Shown: positions 17,069 through 24,800 of the stretch, piece by piece
How positions within the stretch are numbered: position 1 is the stretch's first letter
Layout: each line of letters opens with the position of its first letter
Assembly: GCF_004366815.1 (NCBI RefSeq)
Contig: NZ_SORI01000001.1
Span: forward strand, 1 to 64,000
Length of the DNA: 64,000 nucleotides
From: Aminivibrio pyruvatiphilus
GTDB taxonomy: Bacteria; Synergistota; Synergistia; Synergistales; Aminobacteriaceae
Direction of reading: 5' to 3'
Program-made: the position numbers and the translations under genes
Notes under the pieces: generated by a model
Told to the model about the DNA's origin: nothing
What the model saw: the letters and a program-made list of their open reading frames with translations, nothing else
Databases searched by the model: none

Positions 17069-17713
17069 CTACTCCTTTTCGGCAAGGCGGATAAGGGCGT
17101 TCACGATGGCCGCAGCCACCGGGCTGCCTCCCCTGGGGCCGGGGGCGGTGATCCAGGGGCAGGCCAGGGCTGCCGTCTCGTCGTGGGATTCCGCCGCGCC
17201 CACGAAGCCCACGGGAATACCCACCACGAGGGCAGGCCTGCAGAGGCCCTTCTTCACCAGGTCGCACACCTCGAAGAGGGCCGTGGGGGCGTTCCCTATG
17301 GCCACGATGGAGCCGTCGAGGAGGGGCAGGGCCTTCCGCATGGCCGCCCTGGCCCTGGTGGCGGCGGCCCGCTTCGCGTCCTCCGCCACGTCGGTGTCGT
17401 TGAGGAAGCAGAGCACGGGGCTTCCCGTCCGCTCCAGGGCGGAGCGGCGGATTCCCGCCCGCACCATCTCCACGTCGGTGATGACGGGGGCTCCCCGCCG
17501 CAGGGCCTCCACGCCGGATTCCACGGCGCCGGGGGAGAACCGGAAGGTCTTCGCCCATTCCACCTCCGTGGTGGCGTGGGCGATGCGCAGCACCACCTCC
17601 CGCTCTCCAGGGGAGCCGGCATACTCGCCAAGGAGCCCCTCCAGGATCCGGAAGCTCTTCTTCTCGATCTCCCCGGGGGAGAGAAAACGGTCCGGCGTTT
17701 CTCTTTCGTCCAT
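17069..17713 (-). CDS. cbiC: Cobalt-precorrin-8 methylmutase
   Basis: A 214-residue CbiC/CobH enzyme that moves the C11 methyl group to C12, giving cobyrinate. IAHATTEVEWAKTFRFSPGA, the active-site region VITDVEMVRAGI, CFLNDTDVAEDAK and PVGFVGAAESH are typical. First gene of the ten-gene operon; its GAGGAGG RBS sits directly after the riboswitch-controlled terminator. The enzyme acts late in the pathway but is encoded first. Confidence 0.95.
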   Translation of the reverse strand: MDERETPDRFLSPGEIEKKSFRILEGLLGEYAGSPGEREVVLRIAHATTEVEWAKTFRFSPGAVESGVEALRRGAPVITDVEMVRAGIRRSALERTGSPVLCFLNDTDVAEDAKRAAATRARAAMRKALPLLDGSIVAIGNAPTALFEVCDLVKKGLCRPALVVGIPVGFVGAAESHDETAALACPWITAPGPRGGSPVAAAIVNALIRLAEKE

Positions 17714-17724
17714 GATGCCTCCTC

Positions 17725-17760
17725 AAAAACGGGCGGACCCCCGCGCAGGGAGGTCCGCCC
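17725..17760 (-). terminator. Terminator controlled by the second cobalamin riboswitch
   Basis: On the minus strand GGGCGGACC pairs with GGTCCGCCC (arms 17752-17760 and 17731-17739), followed by GTTTTT. The U-tract abuts the cbiC ribosome-binding site, so termination blocks the whole operon. Confidence 0.8.
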
Positions 17761-17824
17761 CTCGACCTTCTTTCAAACGTGAAAAGATCTCCAGGGAAGC
17801 CGACCCGAACCCTCGCAGGCGTCA

Positions 17825-17965
17825 AACCGAAATGTCCCCTCCAGGGTCTTCTGGCTTCCCTCATCCTCGCCCGCCCCTTCCCGGAAACTCCGGTGGTACG
17901 GCGGACTCGTCAGGTACACAGCGGCGGGACCGCGCCGGATTCGCACCGGCCTTCCCCTTGGAGAA
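17825..17965 (-). ncRNA. Cobalamin riboswitch (minus-strand operon)
   Basis: Read on the minus strand: GGCCGGTGCGAATCCGGCGCGG, then GTCCCGCCGCTGTG, and finally the B12 box AGCCAGAAGACC (17856-17845). It lies between a consensus promoter and the cbiC terminator and is predicted to repress cbiC-to-hemB when adenosylcobalamin is bound. Its arrangement matches the riboswitch at 226-395 on the other strand. Confidence 0.94.
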
Positions 17966-17975
17966 GAATCGTTCA

Positions 17976-18012
17976 TTTATGAAAGAACCCGTCTTTTATG
18001 AAAAAACCGTCT
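17976..18012. repeat. Two tandem 18-19 bp repeats in the riboswitch leader
   Basis: TTTATGAAAGAACCCGTCT (17976-17994) is followed immediately by TTTATGAAAAAACCGTCT (17995-18012). The repeats lie between the operon promoter and the aptamer, so they are transcribed in the leader. Confidence 0.6.
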
Positions 18013-18025
18013 TTCATATGTGATC

Positions 18026-18054
18026 ATCGTAATCTCAGCGGAGGAAAGTGTCAA
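18026..18054 (-). promoter_or_regulatory. Sigma-70 promoter of the cbiC-hemB operon
   Basis: On the minus strand TTGACA (18054-18049), a 17-nt spacer and TACGAT (18031-18026) lie upstream of the riboswitch. Perfect -35, optimal spacing, weaker -10. Confidence 0.6.
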
Positions 18055-18095
18055 TCTGTTGCTTGTCGTCCGTTGTCTGTCGACCTGAGTCCAGC

Positions 18096-18327
18096 GAGGG
18101 GAGGATCTGGTCTTAAGACCCTCAAACCAGATCCTTCGGCCAAAAAGCCGGCCTCAGGATGACAGCCCGACGGCCTTGTCATCCCGAACGAGCGAATCGA
18201 AAAGCTGTCATTCCGAAGGGCGAAGCCCGATCGCGGAGCATCCCCTGAGGGGAGGAATCTCGCTTTTGACTCTGGGGTTCTCAAGCCTGGGATCCCTCCC
18301 CTCCGGGGACCCGGCCTCAGGATGACA
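18096..18327. repeat. Cluster of dispersed intergenic repeat modules
   Basis: The 17-mer CCGGCCTCAGGATGACA occurs at 18148-18164 and exactly again at 18311-18327. GAGGGGAGGATCT (18096-18108) recurs as GAGGGGAGGAATCT (18247-18260). AGGATCTGGT (18102-18111) and ACCAGATCCT (18126-18135) form a perfect 10-bp inverted repeat. No ORF fits. This looks like a REP/MITE-like intergenic element in two partial copies. Confidence 0.6.
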
Positions 18328-18348
18328 ATTCTTTGGGTATAGTATAAT
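18321..18348 (+). promoter_or_regulatory. Probable promoter of the GntR regulator gene
   Basis: A perfect TATAAT (18343-18348) lies 42 nt before the ATG. ATGACA (18322-18327), inside the repeat, could serve as -35 with a short 15-nt spacer. Confidence 0.45.
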
Positions 18349-18389
18349 ATGCAATGTATATGATTTCTTGATGCACAGGGGAGGACGCC

Positions 18390-19058
18390 ATGCTGCTGAA
18401 GGAAAAGTACAAGACGAAATCCGGTTTCGTGTACGAGCTGATGCGTGAGAAAATCGTGTCCGGGGAGTGGCCCCAGGGAATGAACATCATCGTCGCCTCG
18501 GTGGCGAGGGATCTCGGCGTCTCGGCCATTCCCGTACGGGAAGCCATGAAGCTCCTGGAGTCCGAGGGCCTCGTGGTGCTCGAGCCCCACAAGGGGGCCA
18601 GGGTGACCGAGTTCGACCCCGGAAAGATCATGGAAGTCATGTCCATCCGGGGCGTCCTCGAGGGGTACGCGGCGAAAGCGGCGATTCCCTTCCTCGGGGG
18701 CGACGATTTCACCGATCTTCACCGGAGGGTGGAGGAGATGGACGGTTTCGTCCGGGCCGGGGAATGCGAAAGGTTCATCGCGGCGAACAAGGAGTTCCAC
18801 AGGACGATCTATTCAAAGGGGGCCTTTCCTCTGCTGAACGAGATGATCTTCAAGCTCTGGGACGGCGGGGGGTTCTCCCACATCGTATTCGCCTTCCGTC
18901 CCGAGAGGATGGAAGTGGCCAACAGTGACCACAGAGCCATCCTCGGTGCCCTTGAAAAGGGCGACGGCGACGGTGTCGAGGATCTCATCCGGGAGCACAA
19001 GCTCGGTCTCGCCAGGGTGCTGTGCGCCATGGGGAAGAAGGATCCTTCCGACCGCTGA
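18390..19058 (+). CDS. GntR-family transcriptional regulator, FCD (FadR-C) type
   Basis: A 222-residue regulator. A winged helix (about 10-75: LMREKIVSGEWPQG, VSAIPVREAMKLLESEGLV) is followed by an all-helical FCD ligand domain. The FCD metal-binding histidines are in NKEFHRTIY, NSDHRAIL and REHKLG. GGGGAGGAC precedes the ATG. Such regulators sense organic acids. The neighbouring genes give no obvious target: the riboswitch operon is divergent, and the gene downstream is convergent with no intervening base (this stop ends at 19058, the next gene ends at 19059). Confidence 0.9.
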   Translation: MLLKEKYKTKSGFVYELMREKIVSGEWPQGMNIIVASVARDLGVSAIPVREAMKLLESEGLVVLEPHKGARVTEFDPGKIMEVMSIRGVLEGYAAKAAIPFLGGDDFTDLHRRVEEMDGFVRAGECERFIAANKEFHRTIYSKGAFPLLNEMIFKLWDGGGFSHIVFAFRPERMEVANSDHRAILGALEKGDGDGVEDLIREHKLGLARVLCAMGKKDPSDR

Positions 19059-20849
19059 TCAGCGGGGAAGGACCCTTTCTTCCGTCCAGCGGTTCCTGAG
19101 CTTTTCGGCCTGCTGCCTCTCCTTTTTCGACATCTTTTTCCAGGCTTCTTCCCTCAGCTCTTCCGCGTCGATGATATTCCTGTCCGCGGCCATGTCCAGG
19201 TAAGCCCAGGCAGCCGCCGGGTCCCGCTCCACGACGCCGCCGGAGTAATAGAGCGACCCGAGGACGAACCACCCGAATTCGTTCCCCTGCTCCGCGGCCC
19301 TGCGGGCCCACCCTTCTGCCGCCTTTCCGTCCGCTTTTACTCCGTGTCCCTTCAGGTACATCCAGGCCAGCAGTCCCTGGGCAAGGGATTCTTCTTCCTC
19401 GGCGGCGTCGAGGGCGAGCAGCCGGGCTCTTTCGAGATCCTCATCGACGGCGACCCCCTCGTAATACATCCATGCGAGGGCGGCCTTGCCGAGGGAACTG
19501 TCCTCCGCCGCGGCCCGTTCTGCCAGGTCGAGGGCCCGTTCATCATTCTCGTCCATCCCCTCGCCGAAATAGCAGAGAAGGGCCAGAAGCCCCATGCCGT
19601 CTGGGTCCCCGCCTTCCGCCGCCTTTTCCGCCCATTCCGCGCATTCGTCCAGGTCCCGTTCGATGCCCCACATCTCGCCGTCGTAGAGCAGCCGGGCCAG
19701 AAGGCCCTGTATCTCCGGATCCGCTCCGGGCGCGGACGAAGCTTCCCTCAGAAGGGCGACTCCCCTGCCCGGATCGGCGAAGCCGTCTTCGAAGATCCTG
19801 ATCAGGCCGAGAAGTGCCTTTGCCCCGGCGTCTCCTCCCGCGGAGCCTTTTTCCAGCCATTCCACCGCCTTTGACACGTCCTTCGGGAATCCGTCGCCGT
19901 CGTAATACATGGCCCCCACGGCTGTCTGGGCTTCCGCGTCTCCCTTCCGGGCGAGGTCCAGCAGTTCTCCCGGTTCGAATTCATCCCTTCCGGAGGATTC
20001 TCCCTGGGGCAGGGACGGTGCAGGAAGGGGGGACGGGATTTTTCCGAGGACCGTTCCCTGGGCTGAGATTTTCGGGGATATCCCCGCCCTGCGGAGAAAA
20101 TCCACGATCCGGTCCGCCGGAAGGGAAGCGTTGACGAAGGCACCCTCGTCCTCCTCGGTATAGCCCCAGGTGTTGATGCCCACCACCTCGCCCCGGCTGT
20201 TCACCAAAGGGCCGCCGCTGTTCCCCGAGGCGATGGCGGCAGTATGGATTATGTTCCGCTTGCCTTGCTTTTCGACGATGGCGCTGACGGTCCCCTCCGT
20301 ATAGACCACGGGAGGCGCCGTCCTGAGTTCGCCGTTCAGGATCTCGTCTATGCTTTGGTCGAACTGGGTGACAAGGAGGGGAAAACCCCAGGCGCTCACC
20401 CTGTCCATGCGGCTTACCCGGGGAGAGAACACAATGGAGGGAAGGGACGCTACCGGAGAGAAACGGAGCAGGGCGAAGTCGTTCCCTCCAGCCCCCCCGC
20501 CGTATTCCCGGCGGACGAGCGTCGCCCGGACAGGTTTCAGAACGGGGTTCACAAGCATAATTTTTCCTTTGCCCTCCACCACGTGGGCGTTGGTCACCAC
20601 GTACCCGTCGGCGACCACGAAGCCGGTGCCCATACTGGCGGAATCCCCGTGGTCCACCAGGACATAGACCACGGCCCTTTCCATGAGAGCGGCAATTTCC
20701 CGCCGCCGGTCCTCGAGGAGTGCGAGAATGTCCGGACCGTCCTGCTGCGCCTCCGCTCCTGGAAGGGCGGAGAAAACAAGCAAAAGGGCCGCGGCAAGGA
20801 TGAGAACGCGGGTCATCGTTCGGGCATCGGATCGGTGAAGTGCGGGCAT
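19059..20849 (-). CDS. Exported trypsin-like serine protease fused to Sel1 repeats
   Basis: A 596-residue protein. The signal peptide is around residues 11-35 (an alternative start at Met12 would also work). A trypsin/HtrA-like protease domain spans about 45-250 with catalytic H89 (TNAHVV), D124 (NDFALL) and S211 (GNSGGPL). No PDZ domain is recognised. From about 285 to 560 there are roughly seven Sel1/TPR-like repeats (GDAEAQTAVGAMYYDGDGFPKD type), then a basic helical tail. GGAGG lies 7 nt before the ATG. Predicted periplasmic; the repeats probably recruit substrates or partners. The protease-Sel1 combination is unusual. Confidence 0.85.
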   Translation of the reverse strand: MPALHRSDARTMTRVLILAAALLLVFSALPGAEAQQDGPDILALLEDRRREIAALMERAVVYVLVDHGDSASMGTGFVVADGYVVTNAHVVEGKGKIMLVNPVLKPVRATLVRREYGGGAGGNDFALLRFSPVASLPSIVFSPRVSRMDRVSAWGFPLLVTQFDQSIDEILNGELRTAPPVVYTEGTVSAIVEKQGKRNIIHTAAIASGNSGGPLVNSRGEVVGINTWGYTEEDEGAFVNASLPADRIVDFLRRAGISPKISAQGTVLGKIPSPLPAPSLPQGESSGRDEFEPGELLDLARKGDAEAQTAVGAMYYDGDGFPKDVSKAVEWLEKGSAGGDAGAKALLGLIRIFEDGFADPGRGVALLREASSAPGADPEIQGLLARLLYDGEMWGIERDLDECAEWAEKAAEGGDPDGMGLLALLCYFGEGMDENDERALDLAERAAAEDSSLGKAALAWMYYEGVAVDEDLERARLLALDAAEEEESLAQGLLAWMYLKGHGVKADGKAAEGWARRAAEQGNEFGWFVLGSLYYSGGVVERDPAAAWAYLDMAADRNIIDAEELREEAWKKMSKKERQQAEKLRNRWTEERVLPR

Positions 20850-20882
20850 GGCTGTTCCTCCCTGGCAATATGCTTTTGGCTC

Positions 20883-20911
20883 ATAGTATTCTCCTGAAGC
20901 GGGAGTGTCAA
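20883..20911 (-). promoter_or_regulatory. Promoter of the protease-Sel1 gene
   Basis: On the minus strand TTGACA (20911-20906), a 17-nt spacer and TACTAT (20888-20883), about 35 nt from the start codon. Confidence 0.65.
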
Positions 20912-20914
20912 ATC

Positions 20915-20943
20915 TTCCCAGACGGCGGAAGGTGGTATATAGT
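20915..20943 (+). promoter_or_regulatory. Promoter of the SH3-protein gene
   Basis: TTCCCA (20915-20920), a 17-nt spacer and TATAGT (20938-20943), divergent from the protease promoter. Confidence 0.4.
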
Positions 20944-20985
20944 ATTTGAGAGGATCTGAAAACGCAGACTTTTCCAAAAGGGGCG

Positions 20986-21759
20986 ATGGCGATGTTCACC
21001 GGAAAATTGAAAGTGTACCTGGCAGTGGTCGGACTGTTTTTTGCGGCCCCGGCCGCATGCCCGGAGGAGATGGATCCGGTTCTGGTGAGGATCACGGGAT
21101 CGTCCGTGAACATCCGTGCCGAGGCATCGAGAACCGGGAGGGTTATCGGCCGTTTTTCCGGCGGGGAGACCGCCGTGGTGCTGCGTGAGGAGCAGGGGGC
21201 CGACCCCTTTCCCTGGTCCCTGGTGATTGCCAGGGTTCCATATCCGGACGGTCCCGTGGTGGAAGGATGGGTCTACGGACAGTACGTGGAACCCCTACCC
21301 CAGGGAGAGTGGTCGGGGAGTGTCTCCGGAGCCCAGGGGCTTGCCTTTGACTCTTTTTACCTGGCCACCCAGGAGAGGTTCGGCAGTACCCCGGAAGAGG
21401 CGGTGCGGAAGCTGGGAAAGCCCCTTTCGCGGAATGACCGGGAGGTACCCGGGCGGCACGATCCGTCCTACAAAGTGACATTCACCGAGCTGTCCTATCC
21501 GGGGCTTGAACTCCGGTATTTCTCAACGAAGGACAGCAGGGCTCTCATCGGTGCCAGGGTGACGGAAGGGGATTACCTTCTCGGCAGGGCGGTCAGACTG
21601 GACGCTTCTCCCCGGCAGGTCCTGCTGGAGCTCGGTCCGCCCCAGTTCCAGGACGGCGCGGTCTTCGGCTGGTCCGACGAGGCGGATTACGCCTCCCTGG
21701 AGGTGACCTTTTCAGGCGGGAAGGCGCTCCTGGTGGATTTTTCAGTGGTACTCGACTGA
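20986..21759 (+). CDS. Exported protein with bacterial SH3 domain
   Basis: A 257-residue protein with a signal peptide (KVYLAVVGLFFAAPAAC). The cysteine could be lipidated, but PAAC is a poor lipobox. Residues about 33-100 match a bacterial SH3 fold (SSVNIRAEASRTGRVIGRFSGGE, then WVYGQYVEPL). The remaining 150 residues are unassigned and carry two similar GKP/GPP segments (VRKLGKPLSRND, LLELGPPQFQDG). The likely role is cell-wall or envelope binding. The start could be Met1 or Met3; AAGGGG lies 8 nt before the latter. The neighbours are other exported proteins. Confidence 0.75.
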   Translation: MAMFTGKLKVYLAVVGLFFAAPAACPEEMDPVLVRITGSSVNIRAEASRTGRVIGRFSGGETAVVLREEQGADPFPWSLVIARVPYPDGPVVEGWVYGQYVEPLPQGEWSGSVSGAQGLAFDSFYLATQERFGSTPEEAVRKLGKPLSRNDREVPGRHDPSYKVTFTELSYPGLELRYFSTKDSRALIGARVTEGDYLLGRAVRLDASPRQVLLELGPPQFQDGAVFGWSDEADYASLEVTFSGGKALLVDFSVVLD

Positions 21760-21766
21760 TCCGACG

Positions 21767-21801
21767 GCGGCCCTTTCTTCGGAGGGGCCGCTTTTTCTTT
21801 T
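21767..21801 (+). terminator. Intrinsic terminator after the SH3 gene
   Basis: GCGGCCC (21767-21773) and GGGCCGC (21785-21791) form a hairpin followed by TTTTTCTTTTT. Confidence 0.75.
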
Positions 21802-21847
21802 TCCGCCGGTGCTCCCGGTCCGGAACCTTTTTTCGGAGGTGTCCCCC

Positions 21848-24800
21848 ATGAAGCGATCCCTGTTTTCCGTCCTGATACTTCTGGTTGTTCTTTTCCTCCC
21901 GTGTGGGGGATACGCCGCCCCTTCCGTCCGGGAGAACGAATACTGGCTGAAGGTCAACCCCATCGGCAGGCCGCCGGCCCAGCCTTCCGAAGCATACAGC
22001 CTTCTCGAGTCGAGGCTCCGGAACGTGCTGGCCGGCGACCTTGACGGCATGGAGTTTTTCCGGTCCCTCGGCCGGGACGGCATGGCCATGAGAGATGTGA
22101 TGGCCTTCAAGGAGGAGTTCATCCGACTGCGGGGTGAAGAGCTGCGGAAGACGGAAGCCCTCTCCCCGGCGGATGCCCTTCCCGGAGCCCTTGAGGCATG
22201 GGAGCGGACCTTCGGGGAAGCGGAACGGTCCCTCATGGACGTGCGGCGGAAGGGCGTCGAGCGTGCCTTCGCCGAGGGGGTCCGGCGGTACAGGGACGCC
22301 CATCCGGATTTTCCCTATCTCGTCCGCATGGATGCCGGCGCGTCGTCCCGAGAATCCTACGGAGAGCTCCGGTTCGAGGGGGACATCGACATCTCCACCC
22401 TGGCGGCCCAGGCGGAGAACGCCGCCGCCCTCAGGGATTTTATCTCTTCCTCCATCCGGGACAGCTTCAACCTGGACATGACGTCCCTGGACGCCCTGGT
22501 TACCGCCCACCGGCAGGCCACCCTCGACGTGTACATCACCCAGCCCGCCGCGGACTGGGCGGAGATGGACTCCCTCAAAAGAGGACGGCTGCAGGAGATT
22601 GTACTGGAAAACGGGGAGGTGGGCTACCGGGATGTCTCCGACCCGGTGGAGCGGGTCTTCATCTTCGCCAATCTGAAGAACAACCTCCGGATGAGGGGCG
22701 GCGCCCCGGACGACCTCGCCCGCCTCATGGACGAGCCTCCCGACAGGATGACCCCGGACATGGAGCCCGCGGTAAGCCTTGAGATGCTTCGCCACATGAC
22801 CACCGACGCTCTGCAGGCCCGGCTTGCCTACCACGAGAAGATTCTCAAGCTGGCAAAGTACGTGGACCGGAGCGCCGCCATCGCCCAAGGTCCCCTCGGC
22901 GATACGGCCCTGGCTGCCTGGGCCCGGCAGGTGACCCTGGTGAAGCAGAACAGGGGGTTGGACGGCGGGCAGAGGCTGAAGCGCATTCTGGAGATCAGCG
23001 AACCGCTCCTCGGGGATCCCCGGGACTTCGCTGGCCTCGACCGGGCGATCCTCTCCCTCGGGGAGCGGGCTTCCGCCCTGATCCGGGACAACGTGTCCAA
23101 GGGCATTGACGCCCGGCTGAAGCTCATCGACGACGCACGGACCCCCGCGGAAAAGGACGGGGAGCGGAGAAAACTGCTCTCGGAGCTCGAGGAGACCTTC
23201 AAGGCCTACGTGGAGAAGGGAGTGGACTTTCCCCCGAAGGCCCACGAGACCATGATCGCCCTCGCCGACGCCCTGAAGGTGACGGTGCTCAACATTCCCG
23301 CGTCGGAGCTTGAGCGGATGAAGCGCTACCTGGATCTGGCCGCCGAAAAGCCCGGTTCCCTCGACCTGGCCCTCGGCATGGCGTGGCGCCTCTTCGAGGG
23401 AGCCTACACCACCGCCGACGGGGCGATCGACGCCTTCAACAACTGGTTTGACTACCTCGACAACCACACGGTGGCCCGTCTCCGGGCCATGAACCCGGAA
23501 GTGTTTCTTCCCGGCCCCGGGGGAAAGACCCGGGCTGTAACCATACCCATCGGCAGGATCAACGACCGGCTCAACGCGTCCATCCTCGGCGCCGCGGGGA
23601 ACTCCCTTCCCTTCAAGGCCGTCAACCTGGGCCAGGAGCTCTACGCCTACGTGAGCGGATTCCGGGAAGGGAAGGACATGTCCGAATCGGTGTCCAACGT
23701 GGCAACCCAGCTCTTCCGGTCCCGGGTTCCGGGAGGGGATATCGTTGAAGCCGTGGTCATGGAGAACTACACCAGGGCGGCCATCGGCGTGGTCTACCTT
23801 CTCTTCCCCACGCTCGCCGTCCCCGAGGCCCTCTACGGCATGGGAACCGCCGCCGCCGAGTGGTATGTGGGCGCATGGCAGCAGTGGCAGTACGACGAAA
23901 TGGTGGATGCACTGTACGAGGGAACGGCCTTCGAACCGACACGGGAGGGGACGTGGAGGGTGAAGTCCATAACGTACAGCCTTCCCGGCGGAGGAGCGGT
24001 CACCGTGGGGCGGGACGAGGCCTTTACCCTGCCGGAACTGGTGCCGAAGATCTCCAACATTCTCGTGCCCCAGGTGAGGACCCACCCGTCCATCGCCATG
24101 TACCACGAACTCCTGGCGCGGAAGGAGCTCTCCGACGGGCAGAGCGGCATCCCCGTCTGGCCCCGGAGATACCTGAACCTCAGCCTGTACGGGGAGCGGC
24201 TGTATGAGAAGTACGTTTCGGAGGTGAAAACGGTGACCAGGCAGTACTTCGCCGACGTCATCGCCGAGCTGGAAAAGCGGAAGGCCTTCGACCAGGGAAC
24301 GAACGAAAAGAAACTGCGGGAGATAGGTGAGGAACTGGGCTGCGGCGGCTCCCTTCTCGATAAGACCGGAAGCGGGCGGGAAGCCCAGGAGGCGGTTATC
24401 GCCGACTGGGAAGAGTGGCTGAAGGTCCATGGCGCCCTTATGGAGTTCCGGGAGCGGTGGAGCGCCTTTTTCATCCTGGTGCGGAAGCCCTCCTGCTCTC
24501 CCGAGTCGATCCGGATCGTCCTCGAAGAGGACCGGAAAGACCTCGGGGAGGCGAAAAAGGCCCTCCGGGAGGCGGCCGCCGCCGTGGAGGAGATTGTCGG
24601 CCGGAACGGGGCCGATGAAAAGACCCTGCAGCCCGCAGTCCGGACGAGGGCGGGGGCCCTGATCTATCCCTCCGGTACCCCGGAGCGGCGCCGGATGATC
24701 AGCGAATACAGGGAATATCTCGAATCCCTCCGCAGCAGGCAGACCCCTCCCGGCGTGCGGATTTCTGGTCCGGACACCGTGGGCGAGGGGATGGAAGAGT

